Positions 1-6,183 of a stretch of DNA of 8,368 nucleotides are shown piece after piece. Below the pieces are notes generated by a model. That model was not told where the DNA came from. It saw nothing but the letters and a program-made list of their open reading frames with translations, and did no database searches. Every line of letters starts with the position of its first letter. Position 1 is the stretch's first letter. A program made the translations under genes and the position numbers. This DNA is from Candidatus Sodaliphilus fimicaballi (GTDB taxonomy: Bacteria; Bacteroidota; Bacteroidia; Bacteroidales; Muribaculaceae). The stretch covers positions 1 through 8,368 of the forward strand of contig JAGHTV010000371.1 in the NCBI GenBank assembly GCA_018065165.1, in the 5' to 3' direction.

Positions 1-8
1 GTATATAT

Positions 9-80
9 ATTATTATGTGTTATAGGCATTCTAGGATTTCTAAGCCTTCTATGATTTCTAGAAATAATAAGTCTTCTAGG
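9..80. repeat. Degenerate 9-bp tandem repeat, about eight units
   Basis: Read on the minus strand from 80 down to 9, the sequence divides into consecutive 9-mers: CCTAGAAGA, CTTATTATT, TCTAGAAAT, CATAGAAGG, CTTAGAAAT, CCTAGAATG, CCTATAACA, CATAATAAT. Five of the eight carry TAGAA at the same register; the second, seventh and eighth are decayed. On the plus strand the same pattern appears as TTCTAKGATTT at 29, 47 and 74, spaced by multiples of nine. The array starts exactly where the minus-strand gene remnant ends (its stop is at 76-78), so it lies in the 3' flank of that remnant. A nine-base period keeps one reading frame open, but no start or continuation supports translation. The function is unknown. 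The periodicity is directly visible and the unit boundaries are my choice. Confidence 0.6.
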
Positions 81-269
81 ATTGTGGGCACAAAGTTACC
101 ACTTCACCACCCTCTGCTATTGCGTCAACTACATAAATGCGAAAACTTCAATTAGTTCATCTCCATGGGTTTCTGCCCAATTTTGTATTAATGGAAAAAC
201 TATTAAAAATGCAGAACCTTCTTTACCATAAAATTCATCATTTTCAACAGCTTTATCATGATACACTCT
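76..269 (-). pseudogene. Frameshifted C-terminal remnant of an unidentified protein gene
   Basis: Two adjacent minus-strand frames look strongly coding. The first, from about 269 down to a TAG at 129-131, reads ...HDKAVENDEFYGKEG... then ...LIQNWAETHGDELIEVF. The second frame ends at a TAG at 76-78 and reads YVVDAIAEGGEVVTLCPQS. They overlap around 127-150, so a single-base indel there would join them into one C-terminal fragment of about 65 residues with normal amino-acid composition. I do not recognise the family. The upstream (higher-coordinate) end runs into the palindromic flank of the transposase element; the frame stays open through those palindromes to 380 but has no ATG start. The simplest reading is a gene cut off by arrival of the element, then decayed. 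A deliberate frameshift or a sequencing error are alternatives. No start codon or function can be assigned. Confidence 0.5.
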
Positions 270-270
270 G

Positions 271-285
271 CTGTCCGCAGGACAG
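271..285. repeat. Outer left palindrome (6-bp stem, 3-nt loop)
   Basis: CTGTCC, loop GCA, GGACAG. It is the inverted counterpart of 991-1005. The outermost pair is C-G here and T-A in the partner, a compensatory change that keeps the stem. Confidence 0.75.
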
Positions 286-297
286 TATTTAGCGATA

Positions 298-342
298 ACC
301 CTGTACACACTACGAAGCAGAGCGTAGTAGGGTGTGCAGGGT
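298..342. repeat. Long left REP-like hairpin
   Basis: Arms 298-308 and 332-342 pair over 11 bp, with one T-G wobble (304 with 336). After a 3-nt bulge (329-331), 309-314 pairs with 323-328 over 6 bp around an 8-nt loop. It is the inverted counterpart of 936-979. Between the two copies one stem pair changes from T-A (302 with 338) to C-G, preserving pairing. A smaller potential stem follows at 349-361 (ACTATG, A, CATAGT). Confidence 0.75.
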
Positions 343-362
343 AAACATACTATGACATAGTC

Positions 363-377
363 GCGTCTGGAAGACGC
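363..377. repeat. Inner left palindrome (6-bp stem, 3-nt loop)
   Basis: GCGTCT, loop GGA, AGACGC. With the following TAA it forms an 18-nt stretch (363-380) repeated exactly in inverted orientation at 900-917. It ends 13 nt before the proposed -33 box of the transposase promoter. Confidence 0.78.
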
Positions 378-390
378 TAATCAAAATCTA

Positions 391-421
391 TTGCATATCC
401 CCCAACAAGATTGTATCTTTG
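391..421 (+). promoter_or_regulatory. Candidate Bacteroidota promoter for the transposase gene
   Basis: TTG at 391-393 and TATCTTTG at 414-421 match the -33 core and the -7 box (TAnnTTTG) of the Bacteroidota primary sigma factor, with a 20-nt spacer, which is normal. Initiation would be expected a few bases past 421, giving a leader of only a few nucleotides before the ATG at 436. This argues against the upstream in-frame TTG at 391 as the translation start, because it would lie in the promoter itself. Confidence 0.5.
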
Positions 422-435
422 CAAGAAAAACTAAT

Positions 436-885
436 ATGAGCCTACACTATCTTCTATATCACACAGTTTTCCGTACCAAAGGGAGTATGCTAACAATAAA
501 CGAAGAGCATGAGAGAGAACTATTCGGTTACATTAACGGTTTTTGTACAAACAAAAACTGCAAGCTGTTTCGTGTCAATGGAATGCCTGATCACATTCAT
601 TTACTACTATCTATTCCCCCCGACCAATCCATATCACAATTTATACAAGTATTAAAGGCCGAATCCAGCAAATGGCTTAAACTTTCGCCTTCATTTCCAC
701 ATTTTATAGGTTGGGCTAATGGATTTGCTGTATTTTCATACGCTCGCCGAGACTATGATACTGTAAGAAACTATATAATGAATCAGAAAATTCATCACAA
801 GTCTATCAATTTCAAAGAGGAATATAATTCTCTTTTAGCCGAATTTGGAATAGACTCCAGCAAAGATCGATTTTTTGAAGACTAA
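436..885 (+). CDS. REP-associated tyrosine transposase (RAYT), IS200-like Y1/HUH enzyme
   Basis: Predicted single-strand DNA transposase/nuclease of the Y1 HUH family; members nick and rejoin DNA at hairpins through a covalent tyrosine intermediate. With the ATG at 436 the protein has 149 residues, typical of the family. The HUH metal site is His53-Ile-His55 in the segment MPDHIHLLLSI. Tyr113 in RNYIMNQKIHH is the likely nucleophile, followed by Gln117. The C-terminal segment (NFKEEYNSLLAEFGID) matches the usual tail of the group, so the protein looks intact. The frame is open back to a TTG at 391, but that codon overlaps the candidate -33 box, so I prefer 436. The gene is visibly AT-rich compared with purD and pdxB and is enclosed by matched palindromes, which fits horizontal origin or long coevolution as a REP element. 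A domesticated role in spreading the palindromes is possible; activity cannot be judged from sequence. Confidence 0.87.
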   Translation: MSLHYLLYHTVFRTKGSMLTINEEHERELFGYINGFCTNKNCKLFRVNGMPDHIHLLLSIPPDQSISQFIQVLKAESSKWLKLSPSFPHFIGWANGFAVFSYARRDYDTVRNYIMNQKIHHKSINFKEEYNSLLAEFGIDSSKDRFFED

Positions 886-902
886 CTCTATTTGATTTAT
901 TA

Positions 903-917
903 GCGTCTTCCAGACGC
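903..917. repeat. Inner right palindrome (6-bp stem, 3-nt loop)
   Basis: GCGTCT, loop TCC, AGACGC, starting 17 nt after the transposase stop. The 18 nt from 900 to 917 are the exact reverse complement of 363-380. Confidence 0.78.
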
Positions 918-935
918 ATTTGATACCATTCCTTT

Positions 936-979
936 ACCCCGCACACCCTACTGCACTGCGTTAGTAGGGTGTACGGGGT
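936..979. repeat. Long right REP-like hairpin
   Basis: A 17-nt arm (936-952) pairs with 963-979 around a 10-nt loop. On the plus strand there is one C-A mismatch (942 with 973), which becomes a G-T wobble on the minus strand. The same wobble is present on the plus strand of the left copy (304 with 336). The two copies are therefore true inverted partners that keep strand polarity. It could also slow transcription downstream of the transposase gene, but no T-run follows it. Confidence 0.77.
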
Positions 980-981
980 TA

Positions 982-1104
982 TCATTTGTATTGTCCTACG
1001 GACAACATAGCTAATTTACCTAGTATAATACCTACGACATCATTACATTCACTATCAGCGGCACACTCTACAATAAATTTTTTTCGTTTTTTGGCAACAA
1101 CAAA
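982..1104 (-). pseudogene. Short coding-like minus-strand frame, possible gene fragment
   Basis: The minus-strand frame from 1104 down to a TGA at 982-984 encodes 40 residues, including ECAADSECNDVVGIILGKLA, with protein-like composition. An in-frame TAG lies just upstream (1105-1107) and there is no convincing start. Its last residues are encoded by the outer right palindrome, as if the element interrupted it. It faces the same way as the remnant at 76-269 and lies upstream of it in that direction, so the two could be halves of one disrupted gene. That is inference, since neither half has a recognised family. The rest of the spacer (1105-1215) has only weak, broken frames on either strand, and the plus-strand frame 986-1219 is probably spurious. 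Treat this as a tentative remnant. Confidence 0.22.
991..1005. repeat. Outer right palindrome (6-bp stem, 3-nt loop)
   Basis: TTGTCC, loop TAC, GGACAA. It is the inverted counterpart of 271-285, differing by a compensatory outer base pair and by one loop base. Confidence 0.75.
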
Positions 1105-1215
1105 CTATAGAGAACAGGATTTATTCCTGAGTAAAATAGGCGATTATATACTCATCATAGTCACAATATGTATTGTGTGTTTTGTTACCAAAGGCTTTAA
1201 AATGTGTGAGATTAT

Positions 1216-1258
1216 ATAAAAAAGCACTCCCGCTTGCCACACACGGCAAGCGGGAGTG
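1216..1258 (-). terminator. Rho-independent terminator of the secreted-protein gene
   Basis: A perfect 14-bp stem (1225-1238 with 1245-1258) with a 6-nt loop is followed, in minus-strand direction, by GC and a run of six T (complement of 1218-1223). It lies about 77 nt beyond the stop codon of the minus-strand gene at 1336. On the plus-strand side there is no T-run, so it should act mainly on minus-strand transcripts and should insulate the transposase element from the secreted-protein gene. Confidence 0.9.
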
Positions 1259-1335
1259 TAGAAAGATGTTTTTCGGGTTAATGCTGTTGTACCAGGTCTT
1301 ATTGAACCGTTACTGGAGCACCGAACCTTATATGA

Positions 1336-4300
1336 TTACTTTACGGGTTGACCCAGGATGTTGAACTGCTTGTCACCGCGAACGATGATTACCTGGCCGT
1401 TCTCAATCTTCTTGATAGTCTTAACACCCTTAACTACGATGTCGTTAACACCTGTTGCAGAGTACTCAACCAGTACGGTTACGGGCAGTGACTCTGACTC
1501 GTCGGTGTAAACAGTTGTTACTGAAACCTCGTGATTCTCAGAAGTTACATCTACGAGCAGTGCAGTAGTGTCAGTGAAGAAACCGTAGAACTCACCGTCA
1601 ACATATACATTGTAACCAGCGATCTCGCCCTTAACACCTACATAAGAGATGTCGTCGAGGAATACAAATACACCAGGAGAGTTTTCTGTTTGAGTGCGAC
1701 GGATAGCGAAACGCTTAGCACCCTCGGGAACATTGAATGACTTGTATGACCAGTCGGCATAACCACCAGTAGTCTTTTGAGTGCACTCAACGAAGTCGCT
1801 CATGTTAGTTCCACCAGTTGAATAGAGACCCTGCCAGTGAGTAGGCCACTCAAGACCACCATCGTTGAGCCAGAAGCCGATAGTCTGTGCGATACCGGGA
1901 AGCTCGGGAGATACGATCCAGTCTTCTACCTCCTCAGCATAAGCACCGCCAGTAGCACTTGTTGTGCCGAGGGTGTTACCGATGAACTGCTCGCCGCTGT
2001 GGCCTTCGAAGCCTGTAGTGTTGAGCAGTTGGTTAAGGTTGAAGATTGCCCATGCATATTGTGTATCGTCAACAGGTGACTTAACTTCAAATACTTGTTG
2101 GCTAAAAGCATTGTCGGCGTTGAGACACTTCCAGTCACCAAAGTTGTCTTTTGCCCAAGGATTGTAGCTTTCGAATGTCTCAACTTCGGGAGCCATAGGC
2201 TTCTCGGGAGCAGTCCAGCTAGCGCTGATAGTAGTTTCGTCGGTAAACTCACCCTCGAGTGCGAGAGGTTGTGATACAACGGGAGCGAGAACTGTGAGAG
2301 CAGTGTCGCAGTGTGCAGTTGCACCGCCATCGGTAACGATGTCAATAGAGATTTCCTTGCGGCCAATCTCGTCGAAGAGTGAAGTTGCGAGATAGTTCTC
2401 GGTAACGCTCTTCTTGTGGAAGGCAACCTCCTCAACTACTTCTTCGTCAACGAGAGTCTCACCATCGACCTTGATAGTAAGGTTATACTTGTTGATAGTG
2501 TTATAGCCTTCGTTGGTTACAGCTACAGAGATGGGAGCCATGTCGCCAGCGTAGATAGTGCTGGGAACATCGACTGTTGCAGCAACTGCGTTTTCAACGC
2601 GGTCATAAACTGTGATGTTGTCAAGTTGAACCTGACCTGCATTGCCAAATACGCAATAGAACTCAAGATACATGTAATCGGTCTTGCGATAGCTCTTCAG
2701 GTCAACAGTGAAGTTCTCAAATGAAGTACCCAGAATCTTTTCAACCAGGATTTCATGAGAACCGTCGGCCTTGAAACCGTAAACAACGATACCGTTAGCA
2801 CCATCGGCCTTGGGAGCAACACCATTAGACGATGTTGCGGGGAGATAGCGTGCCTCAAATGACAGAACAGGATTTGTTGCACCATCAAGGCTAATCTTAC
2901 CACTATTCATGCTTACGAAGTTCTCGTCAATGTCGCTCTTAACAACAGCGCAGTAGTTGTCGCCATCAGTTGAGATACCCTGAGCGAGCTCCATGTGACC
3001 AGCATTAGCAGCCTGTGATTCCTCGGGTTGATTACCATCCCAGAAGTAGTGTGCCTTACCATCGGCAAAGCCCTCGGTGAAGGGGAGAGTGTACTTCGCA
3101 CCAGCGAAGAATGAGTTGATTACAGCATAACCTTGACCAGCCTCGTTCTCGGCGAAAACTGAATAGTATTGACGATATTGCTCATCAATCTCAAAGTCAT
3201 TCCAGCGGAATGTAGTACTTGTAGCGTCGTAAACAGTGGGGTCGCTGAGGAGAACGTCACGGTAAAGTGAACCACCATTGACGGTAAGAGTATATAGCTT
3301 GTAGATACACTTGCTGGGGTCAACATAACCACCACCCTGGCCCACAGTGCCTACGCGGTCCCAAGAGAAACGCATACCAGGATACAGGAACTCGTGCTTG
3401 AGGTTGCTGGGCTTGCCGGGGATGTCAACACCGATATTTGTAGTGTATTCAACGGGTTGGCTCTCAAGCTCACCGTTGCGCACTACAACGTTGTAAGTGT
3501 AGCTAGCGCTCTCGTCAACGTTGTCCATGAACTGTACATGAGTGCCAGCAGCACCTGTACCTGTCTTGATTTCCTCACCATTGCGCTTAACAACATAGGT
3601 AAGGGTAGTCTCGGCAGTGATAGGATCATCGTTAGAGAAAGTTGTGGGGAGATCGAAAGAAACCTCAGCCTCGAGTTCACCAGTTGCGTTGGGCTTAACA
3701 AGTAAGTTCTGAGCAGGAGCTGGTATGCCACCTACCTCAATCTCAACTACACTGATGTTGAACACGCGCAGCGCATACATGTCCTTGTCGCTGATGCAGT
3801 GCACGCCCAGGTAGTAGTCACCGGTTTCCTTGATAGTGAACAGGTCGCTCTCTACGTCGGTAGCAGTGTTGAAGTTAACATCGAGGGGTTTGAGGATGTT
3901 TTTCTTCATCGCGGGAGCGGTTGCAGCAACGCCATAAGCGAGTTCCATGCGCTCGGGATAAGAGGGAACTTGGCAAGAGGTGTTGACAACCATCTGGTAG
4001 GTCTTGCCAGCCTCAAGGAGGATAGCGGGAGTGATCAACCAGTCGTTAGCGTTGTTCTTCTCGCTGCAGTAGTACCACACGCACTTGCTTCCTGCAGCCC
4101 ACTTCCAGGTTGTGCCGTCGTTGTTGGCATCAACGATAGTGAAGGGAGCAAGATTTTGCTCGCTAGTGAGGTCATAGTTAACGGGAACAGAAGCACCGTT
4201 AGCGCTCGTGGGATGATCATCGCCTTCGGGTTGGGGATCGTCGCCGCCACCGCTAGTCTTAGGACCAGCAGTGCCTGTGCCCAGGAGTGTCCAGCCGTGG

Positions 4301-4914
4301 GTTTTCCACTCGGCATCACCATCAACTTGCTCAACAGGCTCGCCATTAGCACCGCAAGCGCCACCAAATGAGATATTGTTAAGATACAACTTCTTAGCAT
4401 CAGCATCCCAGTCAAATGTGAGGTCAACGATGTTGTTGCTGCCATCCCATGCTGCAAGGTATGTGTGCTCAAAAGGAGTGTTCCATGCACCAGTACCAGC
4501 ACCCAGATACTGACCTTGCGCAAATGTCACATGGTCACCTTCGATAGTACCCTTTACCCACACGTCGGTAGCATACCACACGAGGTTCTTCACCCACATG
4601 GTGTTGCCATCGATAGCCACGAGGGGACTGTAATCACCGTCGCCCCAGTTAGCAATCTCGGTGTAACCTTTAACCGAGTACATTTCGGTGTCAAGACCTC
4701 CGGGAGGGGTTTGTAACTCGGTGCCACTGAAGTTAACCTTGGCAGGAGCGTTACCTTGTACGCGTTTACCAAGATTATTGGCAGCCTTAAGCATTGTCTT
4801 CACCTCTTTGGTCATATTAGCCTTTACAGGCTGGAAGCTGAACTGTGAATTCACAGCACTTGCCACCACTGCAATAGCAATGAAAAGAGATGCAAAAAAG
4901 CTAAATTTCTTCAT
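1336..4914 (-). CDS. Secreted multidomain adhesin-like protein (choice-of-anchor-J/Fn3 modules, T9SS-type tail)
   Basis: A 1192-residue predicted exported surface or secreted protein with no recognisable catalytic motif. Residues 1-21 form a signal peptide (MKKF, then a hydrophobic core, then ASA), with no lipobox cysteine. Residues 75-215 form an N-terminal beta-rich module (AWVKGTI-type DVWVKGTIEG, GQYLG). An Asp/Gly/Pro-rich linker follows (221-238). Three choice-of-anchor-J/cleaved-adhesin-like modules are centred on 242-392 (NDWLITPAILLEAG), 605-770 and 908-1093 (EDWIVSPELPG, VFLDDISYVG). They are separated by Fn3-like beta segments near 396-495, 500-600, 775-880 and 1096-1150. The last 25 residues (ENGQVIIVRGDKQFNILGQ) resemble a short Bacteroidales type IX sorting tail. 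The start is fixed by the signal peptide; the upstream bases are A-rich with no Shine-Dalgarno sequence. It is monocistronic, with its own candidate promoter and a strong terminator. A gingipain/haemagglutinin-like adhesion or glycan-binding role is inference only. Confidence 0.82.
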   Translation of the reverse strand: MKKFSFFASLFIAIAVVASAVNSQFSFQPVKANMTKEVKTMLKAANNLGKRVQGNAPAKVNFSGTELQTPPGGLDTEMYSVKGYTEIANWGDGDYSPLVAIDGNTMWVKNLVWYATDVWVKGTIEGDHVTFAQGQYLGAGTGAWNTPFEHTYLAAWDGSNNIVDLTFDWDADAKKLYLNNISFGGACGANGEPVEQVDGDAEWKTHGWTLLGTGTAGPKTSGGGDDPQPEGDDHPTSANGASVPVNYDLTSEQNLAPFTIVDANNDGTTWKWAAGSKCVWYYCSEKNNANDWLITPAILLEAGKTYQMVVNTSCQVPSYPERMELAYGVAATAPAMKKNILKPLDVNFNTATDVESDLFTIKETGDYYLGVHCISDKDMYALRVFNISVVEIEVGGIPAPAQNLLVKPNATGELEAEVSFDLPTTFSNDDPITAETTLTYVVKRNGEEIKTGTGAAGTHVQFMDNVDESASYTYNVVVRNGELESQPVEYTTNIGVDIPGKPSNLKHEFLYPGMRFSWDRVGTVGQGGGYVDPSKCIYKLYTLTVNGGSLYRDVLLSDPTVYDATSTTFRWNDFEIDEQYRQYYSVFAENEAGQGYAVINSFFAGAKYTLPFTEGFADGKAHYFWDGNQPEESQAANAGHMELAQGISTDGDNYCAVVKSDIDENFVSMNSGKISLDGATNPVLSFEARYLPATSSNGVAPKADGANGIVVYGFKADGSHEILVEKILGTSFENFTVDLKSYRKTDYMYLEFYCVFGNAGQVQLDNITVYDRVENAVAATVDVPSTIYAGDMAPISVAVTNEGYNTINKYNLTIKVDGETLVDEEVVEEVAFHKKSVTENYLATSLFDEIGRKEISIDIVTDGGATAHCDTALTVLAPVVSQPLALEGEFTDETTISASWTAPEKPMAPEVETFESYNPWAKDNFGDWKCLNADNAFSQQVFEVKSPVDDTQYAWAIFNLNQLLNTTGFEGHSGEQFIGNTLGTTSATGGAYAEEVEDWIVSPELPGIAQTIGFWLNDGGLEWPTHWQGLYSTGGTNMSDFVECTQKTTGGYADWSYKSFNVPEGAKRFAIRRTQTENSPGVFVFLDDISYVGVKGEIAGYNVYVDGEFYGFFTDTTALLVDVTSENHEVSVTTVYTDESESLPVTVLVEYSATGVNDIVVKGVKTIKKIENGQVIIVRGDKQFNILGQPVK

Positions 4915-5080
4915 CTTTTTAATGAATTGATAAAATATAAATTAAGTGAATTAAGAATTTCCCTTACATGCTTTACCTGACCACACATAACAATCAAGTG
5001 AGGCTGAATCTATCGCTAGAAACAACCCACCATATGATGACCGCACAAATAGTTAAAGTCAAGTTCTTAATTATCAGTGA

Positions 5081-5110
5081 CAAAATTACGAATAAATATT
5101 CAATTTCCAA
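5081..5110 (-). promoter_or_regulatory. Candidate promoter for the secreted-protein gene
   Basis: On the minus strand, TTG (complement of 5108-5110) and TAATTTTG (complement of 5081-5088) are separated by 19 nt and match Bacteroidota -33 and -7 elements. Transcription would begin near 5074, leaving a 5' leader of roughly 160 nt before the ATG at 4914. A weaker -7-like box (TATATTTT, complement of 4932-4939) lies closer to the start but lacks a -33 partner. In the remaining gap (4915-5196) I see no riboswitch or strong hairpin, and no terminator after pdxB, so some read-through from the pdxB operon is possible. Confidence 0.42.
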
Positions 5111-5196
5111 GGAGAAAACCTGAGCAAAATAGCAATTTACACGAGAAATGGAATACTTTTACCTGTTTTGGAACACAAATACCAACAAAAAACAAA

Positions 5197-6177
5197 TTAA
5201 TCAACAGCATCAAGAGTCTCCTGACGCAAGTTGTAGTTGTTGCGTAACAACTCGAAATCCTTAGGACAAGCCTTCAATGCTTGGGTCTCGAGCAGCGGAT
5301 TGTAACTGCTTTTAACTGACGCCCAAGTAACTCGTTCGGCACCCTTGAGTGGTGCTTGGGGCATATTGACAGGTGCATTGAAGCTAAAGTGCTCGTTCAA
5401 TGCCTGCACGACCATAGCGGTGCCTCGCTGCTTGCCCTGGGCCGAGTAACCGGCTATGTGTGGAGTTGCCACAAACGCCTTGTGCAGCAACTCGGCACTG
5501 ATGCTAGGTTCATCCTCCCAGCAGTCAAGGGCCACATCGCCACGCCATCGTAGCAAGGCGTCGTTGTCGCATACAGCACCACGCGAAGCATTGAGGATGA
5601 GACGACAACGCTGGGCACGCTCAAGCAACAGCTCGTTGCACAAGTGCCAGGTGGGGTACTCTCCATCGCGAGCGAGTGGTGTGTGATAAGTGATGATGTC
5701 ACAATCCTCGATATTGCCAGTAAGGCCTAGTGGAGGGTCGTTGAGTACAACATGAAATCCCAGTTGACGAGCCCAGCGGGCAACGATGCTGCCCACATGG
5801 CCCACGCCCACAATGCCTAGTCGCAGCTGGCTCGCATCGGTCATGCCTTGCTGCTCCATCCAGTAGCCTATGGTGGCGTGTACCCACTGTGCCACCGCAG
5901 GAGCATTGCACCCGGGAGCATTGTACACGGCTATGCCACTACGACGGCAATAGTCCAGGTCGATGTGATCGGTGCCTATGGTAGCGGTGCCTATGAACTG
6001 TACCTTGCTGCCAGCGAGCAGAGCCTCGTCGCAGCGAGTGCGGGTGCGCACAAGCAAGGCGTCAACATCACGCACGGCAGCGGCGTCGATATCGCCAGCA
6101 GCCATGTAGCTGACTTGAGCCCATGGCTCAAGCAGTCCTTTGATATAAGGAATATTCTTCTCGACTAGGATTTTCAT
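5197..6177 (-). CDS. pdxB: 4-phosphoerythronate dehydrogenase (vitamin B6 synthesis)
   Basis: Predicted cytosolic NAD-dependent D-2-hydroxyacid dehydrogenase that oxidises 4-phospho-D-erythronate in the DXP-dependent pyridoxal 5'-phosphate pathway. The 326-residue protein starts MKILVEKNIPYI, typical of PdxB. IGTATIGTDHID (62-73) is a PdxB signature. The Rossmann loop is GIVGVGHVG (121-129), with Asp147 at the end of the next strand. The catalytic trio fits Arg199 (NASRGAV), Glu223 (WEDEP) and His240 (TPHIAGYSAQGKQRGT). The C-terminal part after about residue 265 is shorter than in the 378-residue E. coli enzyme but keeps the SSYNPLLET segment, so the dimerisation domain looks reduced, not lost. 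It is the last gene of a probable operon, starting 6 nt after the stop of the membrane-protein gene, which suggests translational coupling. A generic 2-hydroxyacid dehydrogenase is the alternative, but the signatures favour PdxB. Confidence 0.9.
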   Translation of the reverse strand: MKILVEKNIPYIKGLLEPWAQVSYMAAGDIDAAAVRDVDALLVRTRTRCDEALLAGSKVQFIGTATIGTDHIDLDYCRRSGIAVYNAPGCNAPAVAQWVHATIGYWMEQQGMTDASQLRLGIVGVGHVGSIVARWARQLGFHVVLNDPPLGLTGNIEDCDIITYHTPLARDGEYPTWHLCNELLLERAQRCRLILNASRGAVCDNDALLRWRGDVALDCWEDEPSISAELLHKAFVATPHIAGYSAQGKQRGTAMVVQALNEHFSFNAPVNMPQAPLKGAERVTWASVKSSYNPLLETQALKACPKDFELLRNNYNLRQETLDAVD

Positions 6178-6183
6178 AGCTAC

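Larger units (their letters stand above)
269..1008 (+). mobile_element. REP-type element: RAYT transposase gene with mirrored palindromic flanks
   Basis: One Y1 transposase gene (436-885) sits between two long imperfect inverted repeats. Left flank order: small palindrome 271-285, long hairpin 298-342, small palindrome 363-377. Right flank order: small palindrome 903-917, long hairpin 936-979, small palindrome 991-1005. Each right-hand palindrome is the reverse complement of its left-hand partner, so the element is mirror-symmetric. The innermost pair shares an 18-nt exact inverted repeat (363-380 versus 900-917). The outer parts (270-308 versus 969-1007) match over nearly 40 nt with a few substitutions and one gap. 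This is the organisation expected of a RAYT with its cognate REP pair. No tnpB-like accessory gene is present. IS200/IS605-type enzymes insert without target duplication, so exact ends cannot be read from the flanks; the limits given are where the similarity ends. Confidence 0.72.

Noticed and set aside
391..435. Upstream TTG start for the transposase
   Set aside because: The TTG coincides with the candidate -33 box, and the extra 15 residues do not resemble the family N-terminus, whereas the ATG at 436 does.
271..1005. CRISPR or attC-like array
   Set aside because: The palindromes occur only once per side in inverted order, without regularly spaced direct repeats, spacers or an integrase. 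The enclosed gene is a Y1 transposase.
986..1219. 77-codon plus-strand frame with a hydrophobic C-terminal stretch
   Set aside because: It starts with TTG inside the right flank of the element, has no promoter, and its hydrophobicity follows from AT-rich sequence. A competing minus-strand frame (982-1104) looks at least as protein-like.
1926..2435. 169-codon minus-strand open frame in another phase
   Set aside because: It is Ser/Leu/Thr/Arg-rich out-of-frame shadow of the 1336-4914 gene, like several similar frames in the same gene.
3799..4371. 190-codon plus-strand open frame
   Set aside because: It lies wholly antisense to the secreted-protein gene, has no recognisable motif, and is explained by codon usage of the real gene.
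4915..5080. Riboswitch in the leader of the secreted-protein gene
   Set aside because: No conserved riboswitch core or stable nested stems could be recognised by eye.
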